NCBI GenBank assembly: GCA_039707655.1
Contig: CM077674.1
Location: 241,477,904-241,541,903, forward strand
Direction: 5' to 3'
DNA length: 64,000 nucleotides
Source: Elymus sibiricus
Taxonomy: Eukaryota; Streptophyta; Magnoliopsida; Poales; Poaceae
Shown: positions 48,668 to 60,766 of the stretch, piece by piece
Layout of the letters: the number at the start of each line of letters is the position of its first letter
How positions within the stretch are numbered: position 1 is the stretch's first letter
Notes under the pieces: generated by a model
The model's input: the letters and a program-made list of their open reading frames with translations, nothing else
Databases searched by the model: none
Told to the model about the DNA's origin: nothing
Translations under genes and position numbers: made by a program

Positions 48668-49793
48668 CTACCGCCTGGTGGTAGTTACCACCACTTGAGT
48701 TTTGTATGTTGTATGTTGTATCTATCAAATTGAAGAGTCTGCACGTGTAGTATGTAGTATATAAGAATGTTTAGGTAGTATATATACTACTTTTTTGGTA
48801 GTAAGTATGGTATTTTGAGTATGCTCTTTTTTACGTACAAGTATGTACATATTTCATAAATATAATAAAACCATGGGCCAACTTGCAATTTTTTTATGTA
48901 ACCCACTTTGAAATATTTTATGTATAGTATATGAACATACTTACAATGATAAAGTAGTATATATATACTACCACATGTTAGTATACGAGACATGAGGGTA
49001 ACTACCCCCAGGTGGTAGAATGTATTTTTCCTATATATATATGACAAATTTTATCTACCACCGGTGGTAGTTACCACCACTTGATTTTTGTATGTTGTAT
49101 ATAGTATCTATCAAATCGGAGAGTATGTACGCGTAGTATGTAGTAAATAAGAATGTTTAGATAGTATATATATTATTATTTTGGTAGTATGTATCATATT
49201 TTGAGTATGATTCTTCTTACATACAAATATGTACGTATTTTACAAATATAATAAAACCATGGGCCAACTTGCAATTTTTTTATGTAACTCACTTTAGAGT
49301 ATCTTATATATAGTATATGAACATACTTAAAATGATAAAGTAAAAATATATACTACCACATGGTACTATATGGGACATGTGGGGTAACTACCCCTAGGTG
49401 GTATGATGTATTTTCCCTATATATATGACAAATGTTTCCTACTACCGGGTGTAGTTACTATAACTTTTGTTTTGTATGTTTTAGGTAATATCTATCATAC
49501 CGGAGTGTATGTATGCATAGTATGTATTATGTAAGAATGTTTAGTTAGTATATATACTATTTTTTAGATAGTATGTGTTATATTTTGAGCATATCCCTTT
49601 TTACGTACAAATATTTACGTATTTAATAAATATGATAAAAACATGGGCTCACGTGCAATTTTTTCACATAACTCGCTTTGGAGTATCTTAGATATAGTAT
49701 ATGAACATACTAAAAATGATAAAGTAGTATATACTACCATATGATAGTATATGAGACATGGGTGTAACTACACCCGGTAGTAGTATGTATATT

Positions 49794-49857
<64 letters not shown>

Positions 49858-50190
49858 AATTTTATTTACCACCGGTGGTAGTTACCACCACTTGAGTTTT
49901 GTATGTTGTATGTAGTATCTATCAAATCGGAGAGTATGTACGTGTAGTATGTAGTATATATACTACTTTTTTGGTAGTATGTATCGTATTTTGATAATGC
50001 TCTTTTTTACGTACAAATATGTACGTATTTCACAAATATAATAAAAATCATGGGCCAATTTGCAATTTTTTCATATAACTCACTTTCAAGTATATTATAT
50101 ACATATGAACATACTTATAATGATAAAGTAGTATATATACTATCACATGGTAGTATATTAGACATGTGGGGTAACTACCCCAGGTGGTAG
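48668..50190. mobile_element. Tandem array of four ~350-bp MITE-like units
   Basis: Units are 48668-49018, 49055-49404, 49442-49783 and 49866-50190. Each starts near CTACCACCGGTGGTAGTTAC and ends near GTAACTACCCC.GGTGGTAG, so each has ~20-bp inverted ends that are themselves palindromic. All share an internal TTTTACGTACAAATATGTAC block. Spacers are TATATAT/GACAAAT-like or a long TA run. No coding capacity. Confidence 0.82.
49797..49855. repeat. (TA)n microsatellite between MITE units 3 and 4
   Basis: An uninterrupted TA run of about 59 bp. Confidence 0.97.
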
Positions 50191-50230
50191 GATGAAATAT
50201 ATATATATATATATATACACACACAGCCCG

Positions 50231-52940
50231 TCTATTCTGCCAATATTGGCAGAATAGTTATTCTGCCCACACTTCCGAACTGCACGCTCAACGCGAGGGC
50301 ACTGCACTTTCTGAAGCAAGTGCACTGCAGTACAGAGATGAGTGAACTTCTCGCCGCAAAAAACTGCATGCGGTGTTTATCGGTACTATTTTTGATCCAG
50401 TTTTTAAACCGTTTGTCGGAACGAGGCGTGTAATACGCTGTTGGAAAGCTATGGATTAGGCGCAATTTCGCCATGTTGAAATTTTTTCAAGATTATTCAC
50501 GGTTTAAGAGCAGTTTCGAAAACGGTGGGCGCCATATGAGTGGCAGCGAGCGTATTTTCACGTTTTTTCGTAAACCGCTTGTCGGAATGAAGCAAATGAT
50601 ACGCCGTTGGTAAGATATCGTCGAGGCGCAACTTTTTGATATATATTACTTTCTCTAATTCCATACGGTTTAAGAGCAGTTTCAAATTTACTAAATCGCG
50701 GAATTCTGTTTTTTCAAAAATTTTGTAATTTTTCGGCACTGTTTTCACTCCAGTTTTTTAACCGTTTGTCGAAATGAGGCGTTTGATACACCGTTGGAAA
50801 TCTACGGACGAGGCACAACTTTCATATGTAGAAATGTTTTTGAGAATCCTTACGGTTTTAAATTAATTTTGAAAATGGTGCGGCGGACGACGGGTGGCAG
50901 CGGCCGTTTTTCTGCGAATTTTTACAAACTGCTGGTCGGAATGATTCAAATGATACGCCATTGGAAAGATATCGATGAGACGCAACTTTTTCATGTAGAA
51001 CACCCTCTCTAATTCCTTACGGTTTAAGAGCAGTTTCGAAATTACCGAAATGCGGACACTCTGTTTTTCGCGACACCAAAATTGACGAGTGTACTGCATC
51101 GGACAGAAAACCGCACTACTTTAGACTGAAAACCGTACTGCATCATACGGGCAAACGAACTGCATGGTTTCTTTTTTGTGAGACGTAAATTTTCCCACAC
51201 GAAGAAGTGCAATGCGTTTCACATCGGGCGTAAGTTAACCGCAAACACTATCGAGAAATGAACCGCATTACTTTTTTTTGTCGTTTCCTTAACATTTTTC
51301 TGTACTTCACACTTGGGAGCAAGTGAACCGCGACATTACCTAAAGTGAACCGCGACACTGTTGAAAGTGAACCGCGACACTATCGAAAGTGAACCGCATG
51401 AGTTTTTGTCATCTCCCTAACATTTTTTGCACTTCACATTGGGCGTTAGTGAACCGCGGCACTACTGAGAATGAACCGCGTCACGACCAAAAGTGAACCG
51501 CATTATTTGTTTTGTCATCTCCCTAACATTTTTGTCATCTTCTCATTTTGTTATTATCGTGGTTTGGCTGCACATTTAAACTACAATGAAGTCCTCTGTA
51601 CACCACTGGGGCATTGTGCACAGCTGCCACTCATCGCTGTACACCATTTTTTGTCCCAATGAACTGCAACTACACAGTAAACCACCAAGTTTTCTAACAT
51701 CCAAATGACACAATGAACTGCATAGTTTTTTTACATTATCTCCACTGAAATGAGTCACAAACTTTTGTACCAATGAACTACACTATTTTTAGATTATCTC
51801 CACTTTTTCTTTTGTTAACCCATCAACTACACATTTTTTCAGGTTATTTTCAAGTGTGCCACAATAATTTGAAAATATGGACTTTGGCGATTCACCAAAC
51901 GTACTGCATTGTTCACCTTGGAGGGGAATGAGGGGGTGGTCGCCGGCGAACCGCAATATGCACCTCAAAACAAAAAACACAAACAACAAGTAATAGTGGA
52001 CTGCACGGCCCGAGCTGCGCGAACCGCAACCCACTCGCCGGCGAGCTGCATGTCCTCAACGAAGAAGATTTCGCCGAACGCCCATACTGCAAGGTGGTGT
52101 GCCGGCGAACTGCAATGGATGCTGGTGGTGGCTCGCTCGTCGTCCTCCTGGTGTCGTCAACTCACAAAACCCAGTGCCGACCGAACTCGTCGGCATCACG
52201 TCGAGTACCAGCGGTGGCAAGCCTCGGGCAACGGTGGCCATGGTTGCGTCCTTGCTGCGGCACACAGAGAGAGAAGTGGAAAGGGGTGAGAGAGAGAGAG
52301 AGAGGACGAAGCAGGGGAAGAAGGGAGAGGCGCGGGGGACGGAGCTGGTCTCACCGGTGCCTGGTTGTGGCGGCATCGCCATCGGAGCGCGGCGCTCGGA
52401 TCTGGTGGCAAGGGGTCGCGGCCTCCTCGGATCCGGGGAAGGGGTGAGCACGGCGCGCCGGCCAACCATGGATGAAGCGGAGGGGTTGGGGTTGGATGAG
52501 GGATGCCTCAGTTGATGCTGGTGGTGGGCGAACGGCGGCGGTGGGTGGCCGTGGTGCGCGGATCTGGCGGGGAGGCCGTTGATCTGGGGCGGGAGGCCGT
52601 GGTCATCGTCGATTGACCTGGCGGCGGGGGGACGATGGCGCCTCAAATTGGAAGGCCGCGGCGCCTCGCGGTGGGAGGTGGTGGTAGGTGGGGGTGGGGG
52701 AAGGGGAGGGGAAGGTTAGAGCAGCGGGGCAGGAAGTAGGGTGGCTGGCCGTTGGCCGGGCGTCGGCAGATGGGGAGAGAAGGGGGTGTTGCGGAGTGGT
52801 TGCGGGGGGAGGTTGCGGGGGAAGAAAGTGGTACGAGGGATGGGTCGTGCGGGAAGAGAAGGTGGGGAGGGAGGCGAAGTGTTGGCAGAATAACCTTTTT
52901 TGTTGGCAGAATAAGGTCTTAAGGGGGTTGGTAGAATAGA
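50231..52940 (+). mobile_element. Palindrome-ended DNA element copy A (complete)
   Basis: It starts TCTATTCTGCCAA with a 26-bp perfect palindrome and ends GGTTGGTAGAATAGA, so the outer ~13 bp are inverted repeats (TCTATTCTRCCAA). Both flanks are TA tracts separated from the ends by a few bases (CACACACAGCCCG left, CCCACCC right). Inside are blocks shared with B and C, GTGAACCGC repeats at about 51200-51500 and a GC-rich block at 51900-52870. No transposase is encoded. A 196-codon minus-strand frame (52056-52646) is proline/arginine-rich and unconvincing. I cannot assign a superfamily with certainty. Confidence 0.78.
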
Positions 52941-52943
52941 CCC

Positions 52944-52947
<4 letters not shown>

Positions 52948-53001
<54 letters not shown>
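52948..53001. repeat. (TA)n microsatellite right of copy A
   Basis: A TA run of about 54 bp between copy A and the next MITE-like unit. Confidence 0.97.
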
Positions 53002-53003
<2 letters not shown>

Positions 53004-53315
53004 ACTAATTTTCCTATACAATCTCAATATACTTCATTAAATATTGTAAGATACCCCAATACAAGTTTTGTTGAAAAAATATTATTTGCGACGTACTTTT
53101 TGTAATATACCTTTTTCACGTACAAACAAATCAGTATATACGTAAACCTTTAAAAATATGTAGACTCACATGAATTTTTTCATGAAACTCATTTTGGGGT
53201 ATCTACTAATTATTAATGAAGTATATTAAAAATAATAATGAGGTATAAAAGATTCATTTATATGGTATATGAGGAGCGGGAGTACGTACTCCTAGGAGTA
53301 CATAGCCATTTTCCT
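53001..53315. mobile_element. Divergent MITE-like unit
   Basis: Its interior (TTTTTCACGTACAAACAAAT, then ATGAAACTCATTTTGGGGTA) is a diverged form of the four-unit array. The right end is the palindrome GTACTCCTAGGAGTAC (53286-53301) followed by a TA tract at 53316-53341; the left end abuts (TA)n. Confidence 0.65.
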
Positions 53316-53584
53316 ATATATATATATATATATATATATAATTTCAATATATATATAATCCCTATATGTATATATAGTTAGTGATGCATCACATTGCAAT
53401 ATAAATAACAACAACAACTAAACATATTTATAGATTTCATATATAAACAGTTCATACACACTAAACTGCACAAAAGTCAGGCTTCATTTGCAGAAATTTT
53501 CGGCATTTCAACTTCCATCATCCACCAGAACTGCACAAAAGGGTCGCCTAAACATCTCACTAACTTACTTACTTAACGTGTTAA

Positions 53585-53821
53585 TTGATTAACTATGACC
53601 GCAGAAGTAGCTGACGCACTTACATATATGGCGCGATGCAGTCATCATTGTCGGTCCTCATGCGTGGGAGGAACCAGAGCTTGCTCAAGCGCGTGCCTTG
53701 GCCTCCTGTGCGACTGCTTGTTGCTGGGTTGCCGCCGACCGAGCCCTCTAGCGACGGAGCCTCTAGCGCTCCCGCCAACCCTGTCGCTGCCTCTCCTGCG
53801 CAGCAGCAGCCTCGGCCTCTT
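53585..53821 (-). pseudogene. Coding fragment split by the TR-GAG insertion, downstream part
   Basis: Minus strand. Read across the insertion using one copy of the 5-bp duplication, the frame of 55931-56338 continues here as an Ala/Gln/Glu/Arg-rich stretch (AEAAAAQERQRQG) before in-frame stops. Not recognised. 53316-53585 holds only AT-rich sequence. Confidence 0.5.
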
Positions 53822-55930
53822 TCGAAGAACTACTACTGACCTAACCCTAGTTACTGAAAAGTAGATAAAAGTAAACGACAATATTCTTCTCTGCTTTATA
53901 GAGAGGGGTCGGCCCCTTTATATAATAGACCAGACTTGGCCAACAAGCCGATAAATCTATTCAAACTATAATACTATCTCTAAACTGACTGGACTCTTTC
54001 CTAACAAAGATGCTTAATCAACTAGGACTCTAATTAAGGGATAAGGCTCCACGTTTGATGGGATGGTCCACATAACATCTCTCCTTTCCTTGAAAAACAG
54101 CTTGTCCGCAAGCAGTAGGTTGCCAATTGCCTCCCAGGAGACCTTGGTCATAGTCATCAGCCTCGATGAAGAAGAGGCGCGCGCATCGGTGACCTCGAAC
54201 ATAAATCTCGTCGCAGTTGAAGCAAAGGCCTTGGCGACGACGTTCTGCTAACTCCGCTGGAGTGAGGCGCCGAACCTGGCGTAGTGGGGTTGGCTCTGGA
54301 GTGGTTGACGGCAAAATAGGTGCTAGTGACACTGGCAGGGAAGGTATTGTAGCTGCGTTGACGGCAGGAAGATCGGAGGGGCACAAGGGCCCTATAGGAC
54401 CAGAAGGCTGGTGTGGTGATGTTGTTGGAGGGAAATGTCGCTACTCATAGGTCTTGGCGAAGGAGATGGCGGTGTGGAGGTCAGATGGCCGCTGAAGCTC
54501 GACGTCAACATGAAGACCATCAGGCAGTCCTGCTGTGTACAGAAACCGTTGTTGGGACGGTGTTAACAGCTCATTGTTGTGGCACATGAGCGCTAGAAAC
54601 CTGCTGGTGTAGTCGGTAACTGAGGAAGTGAACGGCGGGCGTGCCAACTCACCCAAAGGGTTGGCTCGGAGTGACGACCCAAACTGAACATGGCAAGCTT
54701 CCTTGAGCTGCTCCCATGTCGGCATGCCGAAATCGCGCTCGAGCTGTAAGTACCAGAACTGAGCGTCACTCATGAGGTGGTACGCTGCAGTCCAGACCTT
54801 ATCGGCCTTGGCCGTGCGTTGTCCACGGAAAAACTGCTCACACCTATGGAGTCAACCAATAGGATCAACCGAACGTTCATACATCAAGAAGTCAAGCTTG
54901 TGGAAGCGAGCCACACCTGAACCTGAACCTGAGCCGAGTTGATTGTTAGGCAGGGGCGGAAGGGAGTGATGGGCGGGGTGGATCCATAGATGGGTTGTGT
55001 AGGGGGCGCGGCCATAGCGGCGTATGAAATCTGTTGGCAGGTGGAGATGTGAAGGCAGTAGAGGCGGCTGCGAAAATCTGCTACTGCTGTTGATGGTAGG
55101 GTGGCTACTGCTGATGGTAGGGTTGCTGCTGGTAGGTGGGTGGCAAAATTGGGGTAGGGTTTGGGGTGGGATTTGGGATGTAGGGTGAGTGTGCCAAGTG
55201 GCCCAGATTGACATTAGGGGGTGTCTGTGGCGATCAAGGAGGTGGCTGGAGGTGGTAAATGGGTGCTGGCATCTGATGGTGGTTGGCAGCGAAAGTGAGG
55301 GGGTGGTGGGGGTGGGCAATCTGCCCGACAAGTGGAGGTCCGCCGGCGGCGGTGATTCCCTCACCGGAAAAGGGGACACTGAAGGTGCTGTTAGCGAGGG
55401 GAAGCATAAGGGGCGAGTCGTCGCTGGGAAGGAGGGCCTGGCCCGCAGAGGTGGCATCATGGGCGGCTGCTGCAGCCTTGGAATCTGGAGGTGGGGGCAG
55501 GGCCGCAGCCGCTGCTCGAGCGCCGTCAAGCGCCGCACCAGCCCAGCGAGGAGCGTCTGGTCCTCCTCTCATTGGCGTGTGAAGGCCTCCAATTGCTTCA
55601 TGATGATCTTCATCTGCTCCACAGCCTCGATCTCGATTTCTTTATCCCCCATCGTAGATGGCTCTGATAACAAATTGGAAGAACTACTACTGACCTAACC
55701 CTAATTACTGAAAAGTAGATAAAAGTAAACGACAATATTCTTCTCTGCTTTATTGAGAGGGGTCGACCCCTTTATATAATAGACTAGACTTGGCCAACAA
55801 GCTGGTAAATCTATTCAAACTCTAATACTATCTCTAAACTGACTAGACTCTTTCCTAACAAAGATGCTTAATCAACTAGGACTCTATTAAGGGATAAGAC
55901 TCCACGTTTGATGGGCTGGTCCACATAACA
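53822..55930 (-). mobile_element. Small gag-only LTR retrotransposon (TR-GAG-like)
   Basis: LTRs of about 256 bp at 53822-54077 and 55676-55930 (minus strand TGTTATGTGGACC to GTAGTTCTTCCA) enclose 1598 bp. A primer site TTGTTATCAGAGCCA follows the 5' LTR, one base from the tRNA-iMet consensus in the core. The polypurine AAGGAAAGGAGAGA precedes the 3' LTR. Flanks CTCTT and CTCCT look like a duplication with one change. Only gag is present, matching the described TR-GAG class of non-autonomous Ty3/gypsy derivatives. Confidence 0.85.
54078..55654 (-). pseudogene. Ty3/gypsy gag, broken
   Basis: The minus-strand frame opens with an ATG at 55654, just inside the primer site. It has a proline-rich middle, a gag capsid domain (YLQLERDFGMPTWEQLKEAC, then PSQQRFLYTAGLPDG) and a zinc knuckle (CFNCDEIYVRGHRC). 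In-frame stops occur near 55570 (TGA), 54858 (TGA where a Trp is usual) and 54440 (TAG), and the frame runs into the 3' LTR without protease or polymerase. The capsid would have packaged the element's own RNA. Confidence 0.8.
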
Positions 55931-56338
55931 CTCCTGGTGTTCCTCGAGGCGCTGCACCTCGCGGGCATCCTCGATAGACTGCGCCATCGCCAAACTTGCC
56001 TTGCGGTCCTTCTCGTAGCGGAGGTAGCCGTCGAAGCGCCCGTCCGTGAGGGACAGACCGATGGCCAGCAGGGTGTCCCGATGGAGCTGTGCGGTGCCTT
56101 CAAGGTCGCGATCGTCGTCATCGCCGTCCGCGGCACTGGTTGCTGCCACGACCCTAGGGCGGCGCCTCCTCCCTATCGACCCTATCGGCCGCATTCTGCA
56201 CCACGTGACCGTCGCAGGCGCCTCGGCGCGCCAGCATAGCTTGTCAAGCGCTCTTAGCATGCTTGGAGCGGTGGCGGCACGGTAACAGCTCCAAGTGCCT
56301 AAAGCCCTCCCTCTCGCTGTTCTGGCATACCTAAGCAA
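55931..56338 (-). pseudogene. Coding fragment split by the TR-GAG insertion, upstream part
   Basis: A minus-strand frame with an Asp-rich patch (ADGDDDDRD) and a charged helix-like stretch (SIEDAREVQRLEEHQE) that runs straight into the retroelement. I do not recognise the family; it could belong to an older transposon. The start is uncertain. 56339-57090 has no supported gene. Confidence 0.5.
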
Positions 56339-56689
56339 TTGGGTCTATCGGCGACAGCCTTAATGACAGAGAAATGTGGGTATTCTTGACCTCAGGGGTG
56401 AATGGGGTTTTCTAGAGCAGCCGCCCACAATGCTTGGGCTATAAGGTTTGGCGATGCGTAGGAATAAAGGTACTAACACTCGCATCGCATCATTGCAGCG
56501 CTGATGCATGGAAATCGGTGAAAAATAAGCGGGACAGATATACACCGACGAGCGTTCCGGCGGGAAGAAAACTAGTCCAGTCTAGTTCATGCTTGTCCTT
56601 GCCGCAGTGTGGATTGATTTGACAAGATGCGTGGGCTGACACTTGTTCTTATCCACCTATGGGCAATTTTTGCAACAATACACATGAAC

Positions 56690-57050
56690 TATTTGGTATT
56701 AACCTTAAACTGAATCACACACAGTTATGTGGCATCAATCGTGCTTGATGACCAACGACAACACAAACAATTCATATGTATGAACCGTGTGCAATGCATT
56801 GCCCACGGGACTTCTAAATGAACCGTGTCTGATAACTTGTAGATCACACACAATTAATTTTCCCGAACTGTGTGTACCCAAATGCAAACATTTTTTTTAA
56901 ATAAGTGTGTGCGATGACTCTAGCTTCTCACACGTTTGTTTTTTTACACACGGTTCTATTTATATTTGGTGTGCGATGTGTTCATCACGCACGTTTATTC
57001 TCTATCGTGTGCGAAGGTGGGGCCTTAATAGCACAGACATGTACTAGTGT
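56690..57050. other. Diverged repeats with CACACGGTT/GTGTGCGATG motifs
   Basis: Motifs such as ATCACACACAGTTATG, ACACACGGTTCTATTT, GGTGTGCGATGTG and TATCGTGTGCGAAGG recur here. Similar ones occur at about 61440-61730 (TCACACACGC, CTCATGTGCGATCG, ATCACACACGGTTTGG). They bracket the Harbinger pseudogene and may be subterminal repeats of its element, but I cannot fix its ends. Confidence 0.35.
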
Positions 57051-57090
57051 ATGTTCTAGTTGTCCCCTTTAACCGCCCACAAATGCTCAA

Positions 57091-58346
57091 TCAAATCTTC
57101 ATTGAGCTGCCATGAGTTGCTCGATGCTGAATTTGTTGATGCATTTGGACACACTCATCAAACGTGGGTGAATTCTTATGTGGAAGTTGGATAGGATCAC
57201 CCATTTTCTCAAGTTCCAGACCTCGGACATCATTTTCACCTTCATCATCCACGATCATGCTGTGCATGATCACACAACATCTCATCACCTCCCATAAGGT
57301 CTCCGGATCCCATTATTTAGCAGGTCCGTGAACAACTACAAAACGGGCTTGGAGCACTCCAAATGCCCTCTCCACATCCTTTCTAGTTCCTTCTCTTTGG
57401 GCAAAGTGAGCTCTTTTCTGACCAACTGGCTCAAAGATGGTCTTGATGAAGGTAGCCCACAGAGGATAGATACCGTCAACGAGATAGTAGCCCATATTGT
57501 ACTCATGCCCATTGACAGTATAGTTGCATGGAGGAGCTTGTCCTTCTGTTAACCTACCAAACAAAGGAGACCGCTGCAACGCACTGATGTCATTGTTAGA
57601 CTCGGGACATGCCAAAGAAAGCGTGCCAAATCCAGATGTCCTATGATGCAACTGCTTCAAGCATGATGGTTGGATTTTTAACAAAACCCTGATATTGGTC
57701 TTGTAAAACTTTTGGGGAGTTCTTACATCTCCAATGCATGAAATCAAGAGGTCTAAGCATCCCTGGCCATCCTCTTGCTTCTGAGAGTGTCATGGACCCT
57801 TCAGTGTCCGCGACAGTTGGTTTTCTCAGGTATTGAAAACACATCTACCACTGCAGTAGCAAATCTGACCATGACGTCTCCTATTGTGCTCTCAGACATC
57901 CGGAGGTACTCGTCCCATTAATCTATAGTCGTGCCATATGCAAGCATGTTTAATGCAGCAGTGCACTTATGTTAACCAGAGAATCCAATTCTTCCTACGA
58001 CATCCTTCTTCAGGATGAAGTAGTCATCGTAGGACCAGACGACACTATAGAGGCGATCGAACACATTTTTTCACATCCAACAGCGCCGACGAAAATTGTC
58101 AGCGAATAGGGCATCGGGGGCAAAGTATTCGTCGATCAACGTCAAATGCCCCTGTGCCTTGTTCGGATCCTGCACTCGATGACCCTTGATCGATCCCTCG
58201 AAATTGAGAACATGCTCTCCTGCACGCTCTGCATCTGCAAGGACCACCTGCATCATCATCATTTCATCTGCATAACCCTCCTGGTTGGACGAGTCGTTGG
58301 ACGACTCAAGGTAGTGCTTGTACATGTACTCCATGTTCGAATCCAT
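57091..58346 (-). pseudogene. PIF/Harbinger transposase, broken
   Basis: A plant DDE_Tnp_4-type nuclease on the minus strand. The start region (58346) encodes MDSNMEYMYKHYLESS. Conserved blocks follow: QDQYQGFVKNPTIMLEAVAS, first Asp in ESNNDISALQRSPLF, second in YLVDGIYPLWATF, Glu in KDVERAFGVLQARF, and the C-terminal CCVIMHSMIVDDEGE. Several stops interrupt it in 57840-58060 and a TAA precedes the C-terminal block near 57316, so it is inactive. The Myb-like partner gene of intact PIF elements was not found. The 5' part is duplicated upstream. Confidence 0.85.
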
Positions 58347-58941
58347 TGCTTCAAAGAAGGGAGTAAAATTGTCTAAAATTTAGCACGGCCATTTCACCAA
58401 ACACTTGTCGGGCGTAGTGACTACCAAGGATGGTATCCGCTGGGGCGGATGTACTTGCGCGGCGGACGGACGAGATGGGTGGAATGGCGGTGTAGGCAAA
58501 GCGGTGTGGCGACCGAAAGCGCCAACGAAAATTGTCAGCGAATAGGGCATCAGGGGAAAAGTATTCGTCCATCAACGTCAAATGCCCCTGTGCCTTGTTA
58601 TGATCCAGCACTCGATGACCCTTGATTGATCCCTCAAAATTGAGAACATACTCTCCTGCACGCTCAACATCTGCAAGGACCACCTGCATCATCACCATTT
58701 CATCCGCATAACCTTCCTCATTGGATGACTCAAGGTAGTGCTCGTACATGTACTCCATGTCCGAATTCGTTGCTTCAAAGAAGGGAGTAAAATTGTCTAA
58801 AATTTAGCACGGGCATTTCACCAAACACTTGTCAGGCATAGTGAATCCCAAGGACGGCATCTGCTGGGGCGGATGGTATTTGTGCGATGGATGGACGAGA
58901 GGGATGGAATGGCGGCGCAGGCAAAGCGGTGTGGCGACCGG
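58083..58941 (-). repeat. Tandem duplication (~430 bp) of the Harbinger 5' region
   Basis: 58083-58515 and 58519-58941 are direct copies, for example AATTGTCAGCGAATAGGGCA in both, and AGTAAAATTGTCTAAAATTT at 58360 and 58785. The second copy encodes a variant N-terminus (frame 58351-58758). Confidence 0.85.
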
Positions 58942-60090
58942 GTGGAGCGGCGGAGGTTGCGTAGGTCCGAAAAACGCTTGACGGGCGGCCGGGGTGATAC
59001 ATCAGCGGTGTCAACCAGGGAGGAAGCGGATGCAGAGAAAGGGGGAAAGGATGGAGACGCAGGGTTCGGGTATGGTTTTGGGTGGGCCGGGGGTGTCAGA
59101 GTCCTATGTGGCGGCGGTCCGGACTCCCGCAACATGGGGACTGGTCCGTGGACCGATGCAGGACGGAGTTGCCTAGCAAACTGAGTCCGGGCAACACGGT
59201 CTAGATGTTTGCAGTCGATTTAAGGGCCGGCTTTAAAGATGTCCTATTAATTCGTAATACATATTAATATTTACCAATGTATCATATTTAAGTTTCACCC
59301 GAAACATGATGCAAACCTGAGGCGCACGCAGTGTGATGTGTCTTCTACCGGCCATATTCTGACCTACCTGCTTCGATCAAGATATTCTAGTCCTCTAATC
59401 CAAGATTTGGAGAAATAAGATGTAACAACCTGAGAGTAGTAGCTTAAATATATTTTTGTCTAATATCATTTGTGCATCTCATAAACATTGCATCAGTATT
59501 ATCTTGTATTAATTAATTAATTAATTAATTAAAGTATTCTATTTCGCCATTTTGTCAAATGGTGAGTAAGCAAACCTCCCTCCCTCTTTCAATCTTCTGT
59601 ACCGAGACTTACCCTCAAATCCAGGACACATTATTTTTGTGACATTTGGGAGCTAACAAAATGTTTTGCAATTTTAGCACGAGGCTAGATATAAATCCTA
59701 GTTCAAACTCCTTCATTTAAGAAAATGAAGATATTTTCAAGTTCGCTAGTTAAACGAAGTCTGAATGGGTTGAATCTCTGCGTGTGACCTTATTATAGTA
59801 AAGATAGGCCATATATCAAATTTAATCGGAATCAAAGTTCGTTTGATGCCGCAACGACAAATAAAATTGTCTAATAGGCCAATCCATTTCCCACTCTTCT
59901 TCTAGACCTACCCCAGCTAGCCACCTAGTTATGTGTAGTGCTCATATGCTAGCTTCCTCTTCAATCAAGCACAAGCTGTGATCTGATGGATTATGCATGT
60001 AGTTTTTTGTCTGCCAGTTAACCTGTTGCAGGCAGCCAGCATTATACGTGGGACAGCGACATGTGGGTATATAGATCTGGGGTAATTATG
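58942..60090. other. Unassigned intergenic stretch
   Basis: No gene is supported. 58818-59180 has short GC-rich frames in continuation of the duplicated Harbinger leader. A (TTAA)n run lies at 59505-59532. TGTAACAACCTGAGAG at about 59421 could be the start of a decayed LTR, but I see no partner. Confidence 0.4.
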
Positions 60091-60108
60091 ACTCTGCCCC
60101 CAAAAAGT

Positions 60109-60475
60109 GCAAGCAAAGGCCGGGCTCCATAGAGCCCTTTATTTTTTTCCAGAGAAAATACTTTTGCTATACCTAAAAAAATCCTGAAAAAAATATACAT
60201 GTATAAAATTTCATGAACATACATATTCATATGTTATCTACACAAAAAGACAAAAAGACAGATTAAAATAGGCTTTTTCTTTGTTGTATTTGGGTCTGAT
60301 ATTTGTCTTTTTTATGTAGCATGCAAATAATCAAATTAGTTGATGAATTTTTATACAAATTTGAAGAATATACATATGTATCTGTAGAAAAAAATTGGCA
60401 TTTTTTAAAACTTCTAAATATATTTTGCTTTTTTTTAAAAAAAAAAGAGCTATATGAAGCTCGATCTTTGCAACG
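60109..60475. mobile_element. Possible fold-back MITE
   Basis: AAGGCCGGGCTCCATAGAGC (about 60115) is mirrored imperfectly by AGATCGAGCTTCATATAGCT (reverse complement of about 60442-60468), about 330 bp apart. Outer ends do not pair, and GACTCYGCCCCC flanks both sides in the same orientation. Confidence 0.4.
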
Positions 60476-60766
60476 CGGCTCTGAGCCTCTGACTCCGCCC
60501 CCTTATAATAATAGAGATCTTTTTTTTTTGAACAGCATCGAATTGCTGCGTCTTGTCTGTACATACAGTACAATTCCCTTTTGGACCATCTACACATTTT
60601 AAGATATATAGCAATTTCCGCTCGATGACTGGACATGGCCACGGCGACATGCCGTGCGCTCTGTCCCTCTTTCAGTGCGCAACACGTGCATAAACCGAAT
60701 ATTGCTGTTTCGTGTATGGACTGCGCGACCAATCCCTAGACCTGGCGCTGGACAATGTCTCTGTTA

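Noticed and set aside
52056..52646. 196-codon minus-strand frame in copy A
   Set aside because: Same reason: GC-rich, Pro/Ser-rich, no motif, not conserved in copies B or C.
50231..52940. Helitron interpretation of the palindrome-ended element
   Set aside because: A terminal hairpin is present, but the two ends are inverted repeats and there is no CTRR end with a single 3' hairpin; no Rep/helicase is encoded in any copy.
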